DNA of 60,441 nt from Pseudonocardiales bacterium (lineage in GTDB: Bacteria > Actinomycetota > Actinomycetes > Mycobacteriales > Pseudonocardiaceae): NCBI GenBank assembly GCA_019241525.1, contig JAFAWY010000046.1, forward strand, positions 1-60,441, in the 5' to 3' direction. The notes under the pieces are model-generated. The model searched no databases. It was not told the DNA's origin and saw only the letters and a program-made list of their open reading frames with translations. Made by a program: the position numbers and the translations under genes. Below, piece after piece: positions 1 to 8,672 of this stretch; position 1 is the first letter of the stretch, and every line of letters begins with the position of its first letter.

Positions 1-2
1 AG

Positions 3-1253
3 CGCAGCCACGTCAACACCGTGGCCCTCCCCATCCCAAGCGACGAAGAACTGCGGACCAGCCTCAACCGCTACCGCGAATTCCTTAAGATGGAATACCC
101 CCGCTACTACTGGAATCCCAACTATGAGCCGTGGCTGCCGGCCGACGTGCAGTTGCCCGGCCCCGGCGAGCACTTCCAAAGGGCACTTGCAAAGGCCGTA
201 TACGGCTCGGAGTACTACCAAAATCGTGAGATCACCCGCGCGCTCGATACCTTTGCCGAACACGTGCTCTCCAGCGAAACCACTCCACTGGTCGTCGTGG
301 TCTTCAGCCTAGCCGGCGGAGTGGGCAGTGGCATCGTCGTGGAAATCGCCCGACACCTGTCGAACATGAAGCTGGGACGCCGACCATGGGTTGTAGGAAT
401 CGGCGTGTTGCCGTGTGAGGGTGACCCACCGGAAACCTTCGACGGATCGCTCTTTCCGGTCATCAATGAGCTCGACTGCATGATCGATACCGAGAAGAAC
501 AAGGGCGTCATGGCGGTATGGGGGGACCTGTACAAAAATCCATTTACCGGTGGCTTTTTCGCCGTGCCCCAAGACGATGTGTTCGCCCTGACCGGAAACC
601 TTGCTGAGACCCACGCGGCCGTGGACCGGGGAATCGTCAACTTCATTGCTCGTAACGACTCGGTACATCTTTACGAGACCCTCAAGGCGCTCAACTGGCT
701 GTCGGTGCCTGCGAATGCATGGCATCCGGCGATCCGCGGCGAGCCCAATGCCCGCTGGATAAACGTGTTAACCACCCGCGAGGCGGCGAACGTCAGCAAG
801 CTGGACGCCTGCGGGCTGGTCAAGGGATTTGACACCGAATATGCCGAGGCGCGCATGCTCGGGCCAAAGGAGGCCTTCTCCGACCAAGTCGTGTCGCAGT
901 TGAAAGAGCAGATCGCGCAAGCGGCGAGCACTGCGGTGGAGCCAGTCGCGCTACAGCTAGAAGATCGCGGCGATCCCCTGATCACGGTGGTGATACCTCG
1001 TGTCAGCAAGTTAGACCTTGAGATCTTCTTCACCGCCCGCGACACCTATGACACCTTGAGTTGGGACGAAAAGCTGCTCAAGCACTCCTGGCTGCTTGAT
1101 CTGGGAGTGATGCTGTGCGAACCATCCATCCGCTTTGATGGCATGGGCGGTGAATGCATCTGGGGCTGCGCCTGCTGGGTCGTCGTACCCTATGCCGCCA
1201 TCCGTGGCGAGAAGCTGCCGGCTACGGCGCCCGCGGTGGCCGCTACCGGCTAA
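3..1253 (+). CDS. Tubulin-like protein, copy A (5' end outside window)
   Basis: A tubulin/FtsZ-fold protein of the bacterial Tubulin_2-like type; these are expected to bind a guanine nucleotide and possibly polymerise in the cytosol. The glycine-rich phosphate loop reads SLAGGVGSG near nt 309-332, followed by a helix like that of tubulins. The frame stays open to the left edge, and residues before the GTG at 21 still align with copy B (1690-3345), so the true start lies upstream. Copies A and B share long blocks (SLNR-REFLKMEYPRYYWNPN, MAVWGDLYKNPFTGGFFA, ECIWGCACWVVVP). Compared with copy B, this one has Val for Thr in the GGTGSG signature and a shorter middle. Cellular role unknown. Confidence 0.75.
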   Translation, partial: RSHVNTVALPIPSDEELRTSLNRYREFLKMEYPRYYWNPNYEPWLPADVQLPGPGEHFQRALAKAVYGSEYYQNREITRALDTFAEHVLSSETTPLVVVVFSLAGGVGSGIVVEIARHLSNMKLGRRPWVVGIGVLPCEGDPPETFDGSLFPVINELDCMIDTEKNKGVMAVWGDLYKNPFTGGFFAVPQDDVFALTGNLAETHAAVDRGIVNFIARNDSVHLYETLKALNWLSVPANAWHPAIRGEPNARWINVLTTREAANVSKLDACGLVKGFDTEYAEARMLGPKEAFSDQVVSQLKEQIAQAASTAVEPVALQLEDRGDPLITVVIPRVSKLDLEIFFTARDTYDTLSWDEKLLKHSWLLDLGVMLCEPSIRFDGMGGECIWGCACWVVVPYAAIRGEKLPATAPAVAATG

Positions 1254-1298
1254 GTCCGAACGCCGAATGCACCTAATCTGCCCGCGAGGAGGACCGTG

Positions 1299-1598
1299 AT
1301 GGCGTTGGACTGGGATATGGTCATCAAGCGTTACAAAGACGGTGCGCAAATAGCGCCGATCCCCGGATCGTCCACATTATCGGTAACCGGTGCCGATGAA
1401 GAAAAGGTTTATGTGAAACACCGGCTGTGGAAGGACAGCCTTTCACGAGCCAATTTGGAGAAGGCGGTGGCACTCCTCGAGGAAGGAAAAATGACACGGA
1501 AATCCGGTGATTTCGTTGACCAATATCGCACATTCGTTGCCGACGAGCGCCCAACAACTGCCGCCACCGTACTGAAGGACCTGGGCTTCCTCGAATGA
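1299..1598 (+). CDS. Small conserved protein paired with tubulin-like protein, copy A
   Basis: A 99-residue protein with no family I recognise. ATG 1299 is preferred over GTG 1296 because GAGGAGGA lies at 1286-1293. It is a clear paralog of the protein at 4071-4370: both start M-LDW, both have an LW-D-LSR--LEKA helix in the middle and both end in LGFLE. It starts 45 bases after tubulin-like copy A, so the two are probably co-transcribed. The predicted pattern is a short beta-rich N-terminus followed by helices. Third codon positions are less GC-biased than in the metabolic genes to the right. A partner or regulator of the tubulin-like protein is inferred from the repeated pairing only. Confidence 0.75.
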   Translation: MALDWDMVIKRYKDGAQIAPIPGSSTLSVTGADEEKVYVKHRLWKDSLSRANLEKAVALLEEGKMTRKSGDFVDQYRTFVADERPTTAATVLKDLGFLE

Positions 1599-1689
1599 CG
1601 TGACGATCCGGCGGCTTGCCGCCGGATCGCGCCCAGGCAAGTCAAGTTATATCGAATATCGAGGTGTACGAGGAGAGGAACTCAGGGTC

Positions 1690-3345
1690 ATGGGACTGTC
1701 TATGTACCACAGTGCGACGGGAAACCAGTCGCCTCACTGCATTCACGCACTCGGCATCGGCAAAACCGGCGCCTACATGGTTGAGGCACTCCTGCGTACC
1801 GGCGAGATCGAAGATTTGCTCGAAGACCACCGAGCCCGGTTCACCGGACTGGCGATCGACATCGGTGAACAGGATATGCACGAACTGCGTGAGTACGCTA
1901 ACGGCTTCAACGCCAGACTCGACGAGCGAGGAATCCCCCGGGAGCGCGCCCAGGTGCGCACCGTGGGCCTCGATGTCCCCAACCGCGAGGATCTTCAAAC
2001 CAGCCTCAACCGGTGGCGTGAATTCCTCAAGATGGAATACCCCCGTTATTATTGGAACCCCAACTACGAGCCGTGGCTACCGGCCGACCTAGAATTGCCC
2101 AAAGCCGGCGACTCCTTTCCGCGCGCGGTAGCTAAGGCCATCTATGGTCATTACTACTACAGCGAACCGAAAAGCTTGGAAAAGGAGCTTGATGCGTTCG
2201 TGCAAAGCATCAACGACACCAAGCTTCCGTCGATCGTGCTCGTCTTCTTCTCACTCGCCGGTGGCACTGGCAGCGGCATGGTGGTCGACCTCGCCAGACA
2301 CCTGTCCAATGTGAAGCTCGGCCGCCGGATCCCAGTAGTCGGTGTGGCCACCATGCCATTCTCGGGCGACGAGGACCACGCCGGAGGCAAGGCTGCCCTG
2401 TTCCCGACCATCAACGAGCTCGACTGCATGCTCGACGACAACAAAAACCAAGGCGTCATGGCAGTCTGGGGCGATCTCTACAAAAACCCGTTCACCGGCG
2501 GATTCTTCGCGCTGCCGCAGGAACACTCCTGGCAGCGGCTCGGCACCTACACCAAGACCGGCCAGCCAGCCATCCGAGATGCACTGCGCAAGGGCGTCAC
2601 ACGCAAATTTATCGACGATTCGTTCGCCCGGTTCATCGTCCAGGACTACGGACGGCTGCTGTTCAAACTGCTTCGGCCCGCAGGTTTCACCGGCGCACCA
2701 CACGAGCGAAACACCTCCGGAGACCGCGCCTGGACACTTTTTGACGTCGCCAAGTTCACCCACCCCGGAGTTGAGGTGCTCCCCGGCGAACCGCGCAGCA
2801 AGTGGCGCGAAGTTGTCAGCAAGTGGATCGGATACATCCCCCAGTGGTCCGGCCTCAAAGAGGGTTTCAAAACAGACTACATTGAGGCCCATACAGTCGC
2901 TCCGCGCGAACTATGGAACGACACCCTGCAAAAGAAGTTGGAAGAGACACTCCAGGTCTACCTCTTGCCGGGAGAGGACGGCACCCTGTACACAACGCAA
3001 GGAGAGTTCTTTGATGAACTCACTGCGTATTCAAGTATCATCATTCCGGGCGTTGCTAAGACCGACTTCCCGCTCTTCTACGAAGCCAGAGACGCCTACG
3101 ACCAGACCGAGTCGTGGGACGATAAGCTTCTTATGCACTCCTGGATTCTTGACCTCGGTGTCATGATGAGCGAGCAGTCGATCCGATTTGAGGGTATGGC
3201 TGGTGAGTGCATTTGGGGTTGCGCTTGCTGGGTCGTTGTTCCGCATGCGGCGATCAGGGGAGATGCCCCGGCATCGAAAGACCTTACGGAGGTGCAAGGC
3301 GCCCACATCGCACCCATGGTCCAAACCGTGGTGACGACTCCCTAA
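1690..3345 (+). CDS. Tubulin-like protein, copy B
   Basis: A 551-residue tubulin/FtsZ-fold protein. Residues about 20-28 (ALGIGKTGA) look like the N-terminal nucleotide-binding loop, and SLAGGTGSG near residue 190 is the canonical tubulin signature followed by its helix. The conserved C-terminal block near nt 3180-3260 contains ECIWGCACWVVVP. ATG 1690 is chosen because AGGAGAGG lies at 1670-1677; the frame is open further upstream, but that part has no site and no similarity to copy A. It follows the small protein at 1299 by 91 bases and is followed by a strong hairpin. Family knowledge suggests GTP binding and possible filament formation; partner and purpose are not known. Confidence 0.78.
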   Translation: MGLSMYHSATGNQSPHCIHALGIGKTGAYMVEALLRTGEIEDLLEDHRARFTGLAIDIGEQDMHELREYANGFNARLDERGIPRERAQVRTVGLDVPNREDLQTSLNRWREFLKMEYPRYYWNPNYEPWLPADLELPKAGDSFPRAVAKAIYGHYYYSEPKSLEKELDAFVQSINDTKLPSIVLVFFSLAGGTGSGMVVDLARHLSNVKLGRRIPVVGVATMPFSGDEDHAGGKAALFPTINELDCMLDDNKNQGVMAVWGDLYKNPFTGGFFALPQEHSWQRLGTYTKTGQPAIRDALRKGVTRKFIDDSFARFIVQDYGRLLFKLLRPAGFTGAPHERNTSGDRAWTLFDVAKFTHPGVEVLPGEPRSKWREVVSKWIGYIPQWSGLKEGFKTDYIEAHTVAPRELWNDTLQKKLEETLQVYLLPGEDGTLYTTQGEFFDELTAYSSIIIPGVAKTDFPLFYEARDAYDQTESWDDKLLMHSWILDLGVMMSEQSIRFEGMAGECIWGCACWVVVPHAAIRGDAPASKDLTEVQGAHIAPMVQTVVTTP

Positions 3346-3384
3346 CTGACTTCAGCCGCTCCTAGCCAGAACGCGGCAAAGAAT

Positions 3385-3421
3385 CGGAGCTGGCGGGCGT
3401 CGGGACCGCCCGCCAGCTCCG
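3385..3421 (+). terminator. Strong hairpin after tubulin-like copy B
   Basis: A perfect 15-bp stem (CGGAGCTGGCGGGCG and its complement) closes a 7-base loop about 40 bases after the stop of copy B. There is no long T run, as is common in actinomycete terminators. It separates the first half of the module from the sigma-like gene. Confidence 0.7.
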
Positions 3422-3537
3422 ATCCTAGTTGAGCATTTTGTTGATCACATAGTCTGCTCTGCACACGGTGCTTGCCGACTCTAAGGCAGACCTGCGCAGA
3501 AATTGTACCGAAAGACCCGATTGCGCGTGGGTGGCAA

Positions 3538-4038
3538 ATGAGCACACCAACCTCCCTACTACCGGAGTACGACGCCTGGATAAAACGCGTCTGCGCCACT
3601 TATGACGCAATCACCTATACTTGCCATCACCGGCTGGGCAACCGCCGGCTCGCCGAGCAGGTCAGCGTCCAAGTGGTGGCAGGTCTGCTGGCCAAGCCCA
3701 AGGTCTTTCGATACTTTGGACTGCCCTACTCGGGGCGTATCGCCCGGCTAGCCGAAGCCCGGCTCGCCGAGGCCCAAGAAGGCCGCCTGGCCGACGTAGG
3801 AAGCTGGCCGCATCTACTCCGGGAACTAATCACGTTGCCACCGGAGCATCAGGAAGTTCTCGTATTCACCTGCGTGCAAGGCGACGACGACGAGCACCTA
3901 GCTTCGAATTTGGGCTGCGACACGCAGACGGCAAAGATTCGCCGGCACAGCACCATGGAACTCATGCACGGGCTGGCGGCGTGCGCGCTGCCGCCCACAA
4001 TCCTGCACGAAGTCAACGATCACTCCATCGAAGATTAA
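3538..4038 (+). CDS. Divergent sigma-70/ECF-like protein
   Basis: A 166-residue protein. The C-terminal third (from about residue 100, LPPEHQEVLVFTCVQGD, then a helix-turn-helix-like LASNLGCDTQTAKIRRH) matches the pattern of sigma-70 region 4. The N-terminal half resembles a weak region 2 helix bundle. It would be a transcription initiation factor or a derived DNA-binding protein acting on this locus. ATG 3538 follows a weak purine-rich site (GGGTGG). It lies between tubulin-like copy B and small protein copy B, 32 bases before the latter. No anti-sigma gene is adjacent. Region 2 is poorly conserved, so core RNA polymerase binding is uncertain. Confidence 0.55.
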   Translation: MSTPTSLLPEYDAWIKRVCATYDAITYTCHHRLGNRRLAEQVSVQVVAGLLAKPKVFRYFGLPYSGRIARLAEARLAEAQEGRLADVGSWPHLLRELITLPPEHQEVLVFTCVQGDDDEHLASNLGCDTQTAKIRRHSTMELMHGLAACALPPTILHEVNDHSIED

Positions 4039-4070
4039 CAGTCATTGTCTACTATCTAAAGGAATCCAAC

Positions 4071-4370
4071 ATGCCGTTGGACTGGTCGGAAGTGCAACGC
4101 AGGTATGGCCATGGAGCGAGGATTCCCACCGTGGCCGGCGGCAAGACCCTCGAAATAACGTCGGTGGATGACGACAACGTTTACATCCGGCACCCCTTGT
4201 GGACCGATGCTCTGTCCCGAGAACACTTGGAAAAGGCCGCAAGGCTGATTGAGGAGGGCAGGATCACCCGGCACGCAGGTCTGTTTGCTGAGGAATACCG
4301 CGCCGAAGTCGCCGACGTTCGTGCAACCTCCGCGGCCCACGTGCTCAAAAACCTAGGCTTTCTCGAGTGA
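4071..4370 (+). CDS. Small conserved protein paired with tubulin-like protein, copy B
   Basis: A 99-residue paralog of the protein at 1299-1598: same length, same ends (M-LDW... LGFLE), similar charge pattern. ATG 4071 follows AAAGGAATCC. It lies 32 bases after the sigma-like gene, so it is probably in the same transcript. That both copies survive at equal length argues for function. No enzyme motif, signal peptide or membrane segment is visible. Function unknown; association with the tubulin-like proteins is inferred from gene order. Confidence 0.75.
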   Translation: MPLDWSEVQRRYGHGARIPTVAGGKTLEITSVDDDNVYIRHPLWTDALSREHLEKAARLIEEGRITRHAGLFAEEYRAEVADVRATSAAHVLKNLGFLE

Positions 4371-4392
4371 TACGGATAAACGTTATTGAGCA

Positions 4393-4875
4393 ATGATGCG
4401 TTATGAGCTGAGCGCTATCATCTCGACACAGTCAGTGCTTGGACTTATCTGCGCGCAGCATCAGAGCGCGCGTCTTGTTGCCCTGCCCGTTGCGGACATT
4501 GTGCTGGTTCCAGTTACCCAAGATCTGGTGCTGGAGTTAGATGAGACAGGTACGCGCGTCTCCGTAGAAACCGGCTTCTGGCAGCTTTCAGTAGGTGTTG
4601 AGGGGCTGGTGGTTGCTGGATCTGTCCGCGGGCGAATTGCTTACTTGGAAGCCGACTACGTCGGTCGAGAGGGTCGCCAGACGGCGGCCGTCTGGCAATC
4701 CGGCGAGACAATCTACGGTCCAATGATTCTCGGCAGAAATGAACCGTTCCCGGCGGAAGGTAACAGTCCGATCTGCGGCGCCCTACGCCACCTCGGAGTG
4801 ATTTCAGCTGGGCACCGCGACGAGTTCGTCGTCGCTGGACTTGGTCGCTTCCGACGCACAGTTGATTGGTGTTGA
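4393..4875 (+). CDS. Hypothetical protein at end of tubulin-like module
   Basis: A 160-residue protein not recognised as any family. The sequence alternates short hydrophobic strands (for example VLELDETGTRVSVETGFW, LVVAGSVRG), suggesting an all-beta fold. It starts 22 bases after the small protein, at ATG 4393 or 4396, without a clear ribosome site, so it may be translated by coupling. No signal peptide or membrane helix. It ends the + strand block; the next 1.3 kb has no intact gene. It could be a further component of the module or an unrelated neighbour. Confidence 0.5.
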   Translation: MMRYELSAIISTQSVLGLICAQHQSARLVALPVADIVLVPVTQDLVLELDETGTRVSVETGFWQLSVGVEGLVVAGSVRGRIAYLEADYVGREGRQTAAVWQSGETIYGPMILGRNEPFPAEGNSPICGALRHLGVISAGHRDEFVVAGLGRFRRTVDWC

Positions 4876-5449
4876 CAAAAGTACAACTGATACCACCGTA
4901 CCTCACTTCACCTCACCGGTGCGCATCGACGTAGAGATCGGAATAGCATTTCTTTCTGTCGTTCGATCGATACCTGTACGTCTCCGCGCTTAACCCGCAG
5001 AAGCGTGCGCTTGCGTGCGAAAGGCATTAGGAAGTCGCATGCACGAGATACTGGCATCCCACCCCACGCCACCGCCGCTGCTTTCGCAGTCAAGGTCAGC
5101 ACCCGAATCCGTCTACCACCTTCCACGCCCTCGACACCGTCACGGTACGCAGCCCACAGCAAGACAACCGATCAGCCGGAAAGCGGCAGCCGACGACACC
5201 CCAGCCCGCGCCACGCCGAATAGGCAGCCGCAGCCCCTCCTGAACACCTCTATGCGCCCCCGACCCGGAGCCGCACCTGCTCCGCCGCCCTCGTCCGCAC
5301 AGCAGGAGAATCACCGTGGATCGATGGCCCGCCTCTGTTCTGTCGGGACCGCGCGACCACCTCGGCTCATCGGGCTTGACCTGATGGTCCACTGTCTATG
5401 TACGGTGAGGTGCTTGACCGCGCCAGCGGCACCACGCCATGCTCAATGA

Positions 5450-5719
5450 ATTCGAGGCGGCATCAGTGAGTTCGACGCGGCGTCGCTCCCCGACCTCGCC
5501 GGGAACAAGCAGCTGTTGGGTTTCCGCTGCCGGCTCGGCTCGCTTGACCTTATTGATTTGGCGTCCATGCACAAGAAATTCCACGCACGGCAGGAACGCC
5601 TCGACGTCGCGCACGGTGAGCGGCTACTAACGCCCTGTGCTGATCACGGCCGGTTACCGGTGCCTGGCGGGCAGGCACCGGTAACCGTTGAGGCAGCGCG
5701 GCCCCACCGCAGCACTTAG
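5450..5719 (+). pseudogene. Remnant coding stretch, family not recognised
   Basis: From about 5468 to 5635 this frame reads like protein (EFDAASLPDLAGNKQLL then DLASMHKKFHARQERL) with strongly GC-rich third positions, as in real genes here. It has no start codon: a stop at 5447 opens the frame and none of the usual starts precedes the coding-like part. It appears to be the tail of a lost gene. Its hairpin at 5651-5687 lies inside the last codons. Confidence 0.3.
5651..5687. terminator. Perfect inverted repeat
   Basis: CGGTTACCGGTGCCT at 5651-5665 is perfectly repeated in inverse at 5673-5687 around a 7-base loop. It is probably a terminator for the remnant gene to its left. Confidence 0.5.
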
Positions 5720-6189
5720 CCTGGATGGTCGGCTCCGATTGGTCGAGTGGTGGCTTTGGCTAGCAGCGTCCGGCTGGCTACCTCCGCGACCAGTGTTGGT
5801 CGTTGACCCCGGTCTCACGAGTTTGAATGTCGCAGCGTATCGCTCGAAACCAGTGATGTGTGGACCTATCCGTACCGGTCAGGCCGCTTACCGGTCAGTG
5901 ACCAGATCGGGGCTTTGGTTCGACATCTTCACAAACAGTCTCGCGGTAAATAGTAAGCATCGCGCCTGCCTTAAGACGCTCGCGGAACAGATGTGAACGA
6001 GAGCTTCGCCAAGACCCGCTGCACATCGGCGAGGTCCCATAGTTACCTCTGATTCAAACCAGTTACGCGAGCGAAGCGAGCGCCGAGAGCCAACGTACTG
6101 CAGATTTCAACATACGGTCTAAGCAACCCTGCTCGGCGATCCGTTAAAATGGTACACAACGATTTTAGTAGAGGCGAGGAGGACTGCAA

Positions 6190-6603
6190 GTGTCAAAGTT
6201 CCTCTCTCCAGAGTGGTTTGATCAATGCCGCAGGCTTGCAGCTGACTTTCCCGAGCGTCCGGGGGCGGGCGCCCGCATCCAATACGTTCTTCAACGCTCC
6301 GATGGTGAGATTCACTACTCTTTGGTGTTGGAGGACGGAAGGCTGGTGTCGGCTTCCCTCGGCGATATTGCTGACCCCGACGTCACTCTCACTCTGCCTT
6401 ATGCGGACAGTGTCGCTATACACAAGGGCGAGCTTGACCCAAATCAGGCGTTTAGGGAGGGACGGATGAAGTCCACCGGCATGATGCAGAAGCTGATGTC
6501 AGTTATGCCGATTCTCTGGCCTCCACCGGCGCGCCGTCCGGCATCTACTGCGCGCCGGTATCGCACCTTCCATGAGCAGCTTAAAGAAGTAACGGAGTTT
6601 TAA
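6190..6603 (+). CDS. SCP2 sterol-carrier-like protein
   Basis: A 137-residue protein of the SCP2 lipid-binding fold: an N-terminal helix (LSPEWFDQCRRLA), then a beta sheet including IHYSLVLEDGRLVSASLG and a DVTLTLPYADSVAIHKGELD stretch typical of the family. It ends with the G-RMKSTGMMQKLM segment near residues 95-110. It would bind an acyl chain or sterol-like ligand in the cytosol; no catalysis is expected. GTG 6190 is fixed by AGGAGG about 7 bases upstream. The C-terminus after MPIL is longer and more basic than usual. No operon partner is obvious. Confidence 0.75.
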   Translation: MSKFLSPEWFDQCRRLAADFPERPGAGARIQYVLQRSDGEIHYSLVLEDGRLVSASLGDIADPDVTLTLPYADSVAIHKGELDPNQAFREGRMKSTGMMQKLMSVMPILWPPPARRPASTARRYRTFHEQLKEVTEF

Positions 6604-6719
6604 CGCAAGCCCACAGGATCAACCAATTCACGGCCCTCGACGTCAAGAAACGGCCTCGCAGGTGCCACCAATGCGGAGATCCCAAATCGCCAAATAGAAA
6701 CCAGATAGGAGAAATCGTC

Positions 6720-6914
6720 ATGATCAGCCAGGGTGTGATCTTGTCACAGCTGTTGAATACACCTGCGCCTATCCGGCTCAGCTGGTCGCTGAACAAGGAG
6801 TCCGTGGCCGGACCGGTGGCGGCGGCGATCGGCGACCCAGACACGGCACCGGCATTCCCGCCGCTGCTCAGCCAGATCCGGATCAAGAGAACTATGCCGA
6901 CCGAACTAATCTAG
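6720..6914 (+). CDS. Small hypothetical protein
   Basis: A 64-residue reading frame with a good ribosome site (AGGAGA, 6 bases before ATG 6720). It ends 21 bases before the DinB-like gene, so it may share its transcript. No domain is recognised. The composition is ordinary and no membrane segment is present. It may be a genuine small protein or a remnant. Confidence 0.4.
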   Translation: MISQGVILSQLLNTPAPIRLSWSLNKESVAGPVAAAIGDPDTAPAFPPLLSQIRIKRTMPTELI

Positions 6915-6935
6915 ATCGCCCTGGGAAAGGACACG

Positions 6936-7493
6936 ATGAACGCGACGAGCGAGCTTGCCGAACTACTTACTGAGTACCGACGTGCGCGTGCTTACACCGA
7001 TCTGCTGTGGCGCGATTTGAGCGCTGAGGAGGTCCACTGGCGGCCCCACGAACAGTCCAGTGCCATCGGATGGCACCTCGGCCATCAAGCTGCGGTGGCC
7101 CACTTCATGATCCGCAACCTCACCTCCGCCGAACCCAGTCCCGACCCGCGACTCGACTCGCTCATGGACTCAGCCACCCCCGAACAGCACCGGGGACAGC
7201 TTCCCACCATCAAGCGGCTCCTGGCTTATCGCGAGGCCGTCGCTGACCGACTCCACCGCCGGATCGGCGACATCACCGCCCCTCGCGTCAGCGCACCTCG
7301 ACACATGCACGCGATCGCCAAAACTCTCCTTGTCGCCGTGATCAACCATGAATATCAACACGACCAATGGATCGCTGAAGTACGCGCACAATCCCTCGGC
7401 CACGACTTACCACCGCGCCCCGAATCCGACCGACTTGTCATCCTCGATGGCTACCTGACGGTCAGCGACTCAGCAACATGGTGTGACAGCTAA
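6936..7493 (+). CDS. DinB superfamily protein (EgtB N-domain-like)
   Basis: A 185-residue four-helix-bundle protein of the DinB/YfiT group. Three histidines of the usual metal site can be placed: H in GWHLGHQAAVAHF (near residue 47-55) and H in INHEYQHDQWIAEV (near residue 134-139), the latter typical of the DinB part of ergothioneine-synthesis EgtB. It is likely a small metal-dependent transferase using a thiol; no partner gene shows which one. AAAGGA precedes ATG 6936. The catalytic FGE-sulfatase half of EgtB is absent, so this is not EgtB itself. Confidence 0.7.
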   Translation: MNATSELAELLTEYRRARAYTDLLWRDLSAEEVHWRPHEQSSAIGWHLGHQAAVAHFMIRNLTSAEPSPDPRLDSLMDSATPEQHRGQLPTIKRLLAYREAVADRLHRRIGDITAPRVSAPRHMHAIAKTLLVAVINHEYQHDQWIAEVRAQSLGHDLPPRPESDRLVILDGYLTVSDSATWCDS

Positions 7494-8672
7494 CTCGGAT
7501 CGCCAGCATGCAATATTGTGATCTTCTTGTTCGTGCTGATAATCCGCACCACAGCATGCTGCAGTTAAACCGGCTGTGGTCAACGCTCGCGGTGCCATTG
7601 TTGACCCCATCACCCACGTCGGCACGACGCTGGTACCGACTCGCCAATCAGGTGGGCGAGCAGACCACAGGAGACCACATGTCCATCTCGGCTGCCACAT
7701 CGCGGGTGGACAAGGGAAGCAGATCCCGGCCGGGCGGTGTCGGTGCCTCAACCCAGGTTGGCAGAGAGGGATTGCCCGCCAGCCCATTACGGACCGGGGT
7801 GGGGCGATGCTGTTAGCCGGCACCTTGTACAGATGGGAAGGGAACAGACGATGATCACGTGATACACAGCTCAAAAGGTCTGACAAACGAGGCTTAGCAC
7901 GCAGCCCCCTCACTGTGGAGCGGCTACGGATTCATGGATAGTTTAATAGACCAAAGATCCATTTAGAGCAGCAGGCTTGATCTTAAAGCAAGTATCACTG
8001 CTGCTCAGAAGGGCTACAGATGATGCGCGCCCGAAGGGATTCGAACCCCTAACCTTCTGATCCGTAGGAAGTTCACCGAATAGGTGTAGCACTACCTGGC
8101 ATTTTGCTTGCTGTAGTTGCGCTGCGGAAGTAGGAGCGGTACTGGCAGGACTGGAGTTAATGGACAGTCCGATGGACAAGGTCCGCCGCGTGCCATAGGT
8201 AGCCTTCTTGCGGAATGACGAGATGCGCGCACGGTCCGAGACAAGAGTTGAGACGGCCGATGGAAACCCTAGCAACTACCCGATCACGGTAGTACCGAAT
8301 CGAGCCTAGAGCCAAACTGAGATCACCGAACTAAGGCCTAGCCCACGAGCGGCCGCCGCGGCCATGGCGTCGACTGGCGGTCACCGCTCCAGAGCGTTCG
8401 CTTCTGCCGAATAGCGGGTGTTGCTGTCGGAAACATCCGAGTGTCGGATGCAAGGCTCGTCGAGGGGCGCTGGGTTGGACTGGGTTTGCGGCGCGGTCAC
8501 CGGCCGGCAGTCCCCGAACCGCTGGCGTTATGCGGGGTAGTCCTGGTGAGCTGGGTAAGGAACTCGGTGTTGGTGGGAGTCTTGCGGAGGCCGGTCATCC
8601 GCGTGGTCAGCCGAGCGCCCCCTGCTCGGCGCTGAACGTGGGTCGCTGGCCCTCGTCCCTAGTCTGGGCGTT
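7494..8672. other. Intergenic region with no intact gene
   Basis: About 1.2 kb. A 3' tRNA-Arg fragment sits at 8026-8067. A + strand frame at 7576-7854 reads partly like protein (HLGCHIAG, LAGTLYRWEGN) but third-position bias is weak, so it is at most a relic. Nothing else is supported. Confidence 0.5.
8026..8067 (-). other. 3' fragment of tRNA-Arg(ACG), probable attachment-site scar
   Basis: On the - strand, bases 8067 to 8026 read as the anticodon loop CTACGGA, the 3' anticodon stem, a full T arm (GGGGTTCGAATCCC) and the 3' acceptor strand CGGGCGC of a tRNA-Arg with ACG anticodon. The 5' half is missing: the bases that should pair with the anticodon stem and everything before them are unrelated. 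CCA is not encoded. Integrases of tactical elements and phages commonly cross over in the anticodon loop to 3' end of tRNA genes, so this is best read as an att half-site. The element would lie on the higher-coordinate side; no integrase is visible. Confidence 0.7.

Larger units (their letters stand above)
4876..6189. other. Long intergenic stretch with gene remnants
   Basis: About 1.3 kb without an intact gene. It holds a decayed coding stretch near 5450-5719 and a perfect hairpin at 5651-5687. The open frames near 5000-5450 have no ribosome site and no recognisable protein pattern. Confidence 0.5.

Noticed and set aside
5015-5449. Pro/Arg-rich frames
   Set aside because: Low-complexity shadows without ribosome site.
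8026-8067. Functional tRNA-Arg
   Set aside because: The 5' half and the 5' anticodon stem are missing.
7943-8275. Integrase C-terminus on the - strand
   Set aside because: Tempting because it covers the tRNA-Arg fragment, but no Arg-His-x-x-Arg or Tyr motif of integrases is visible.
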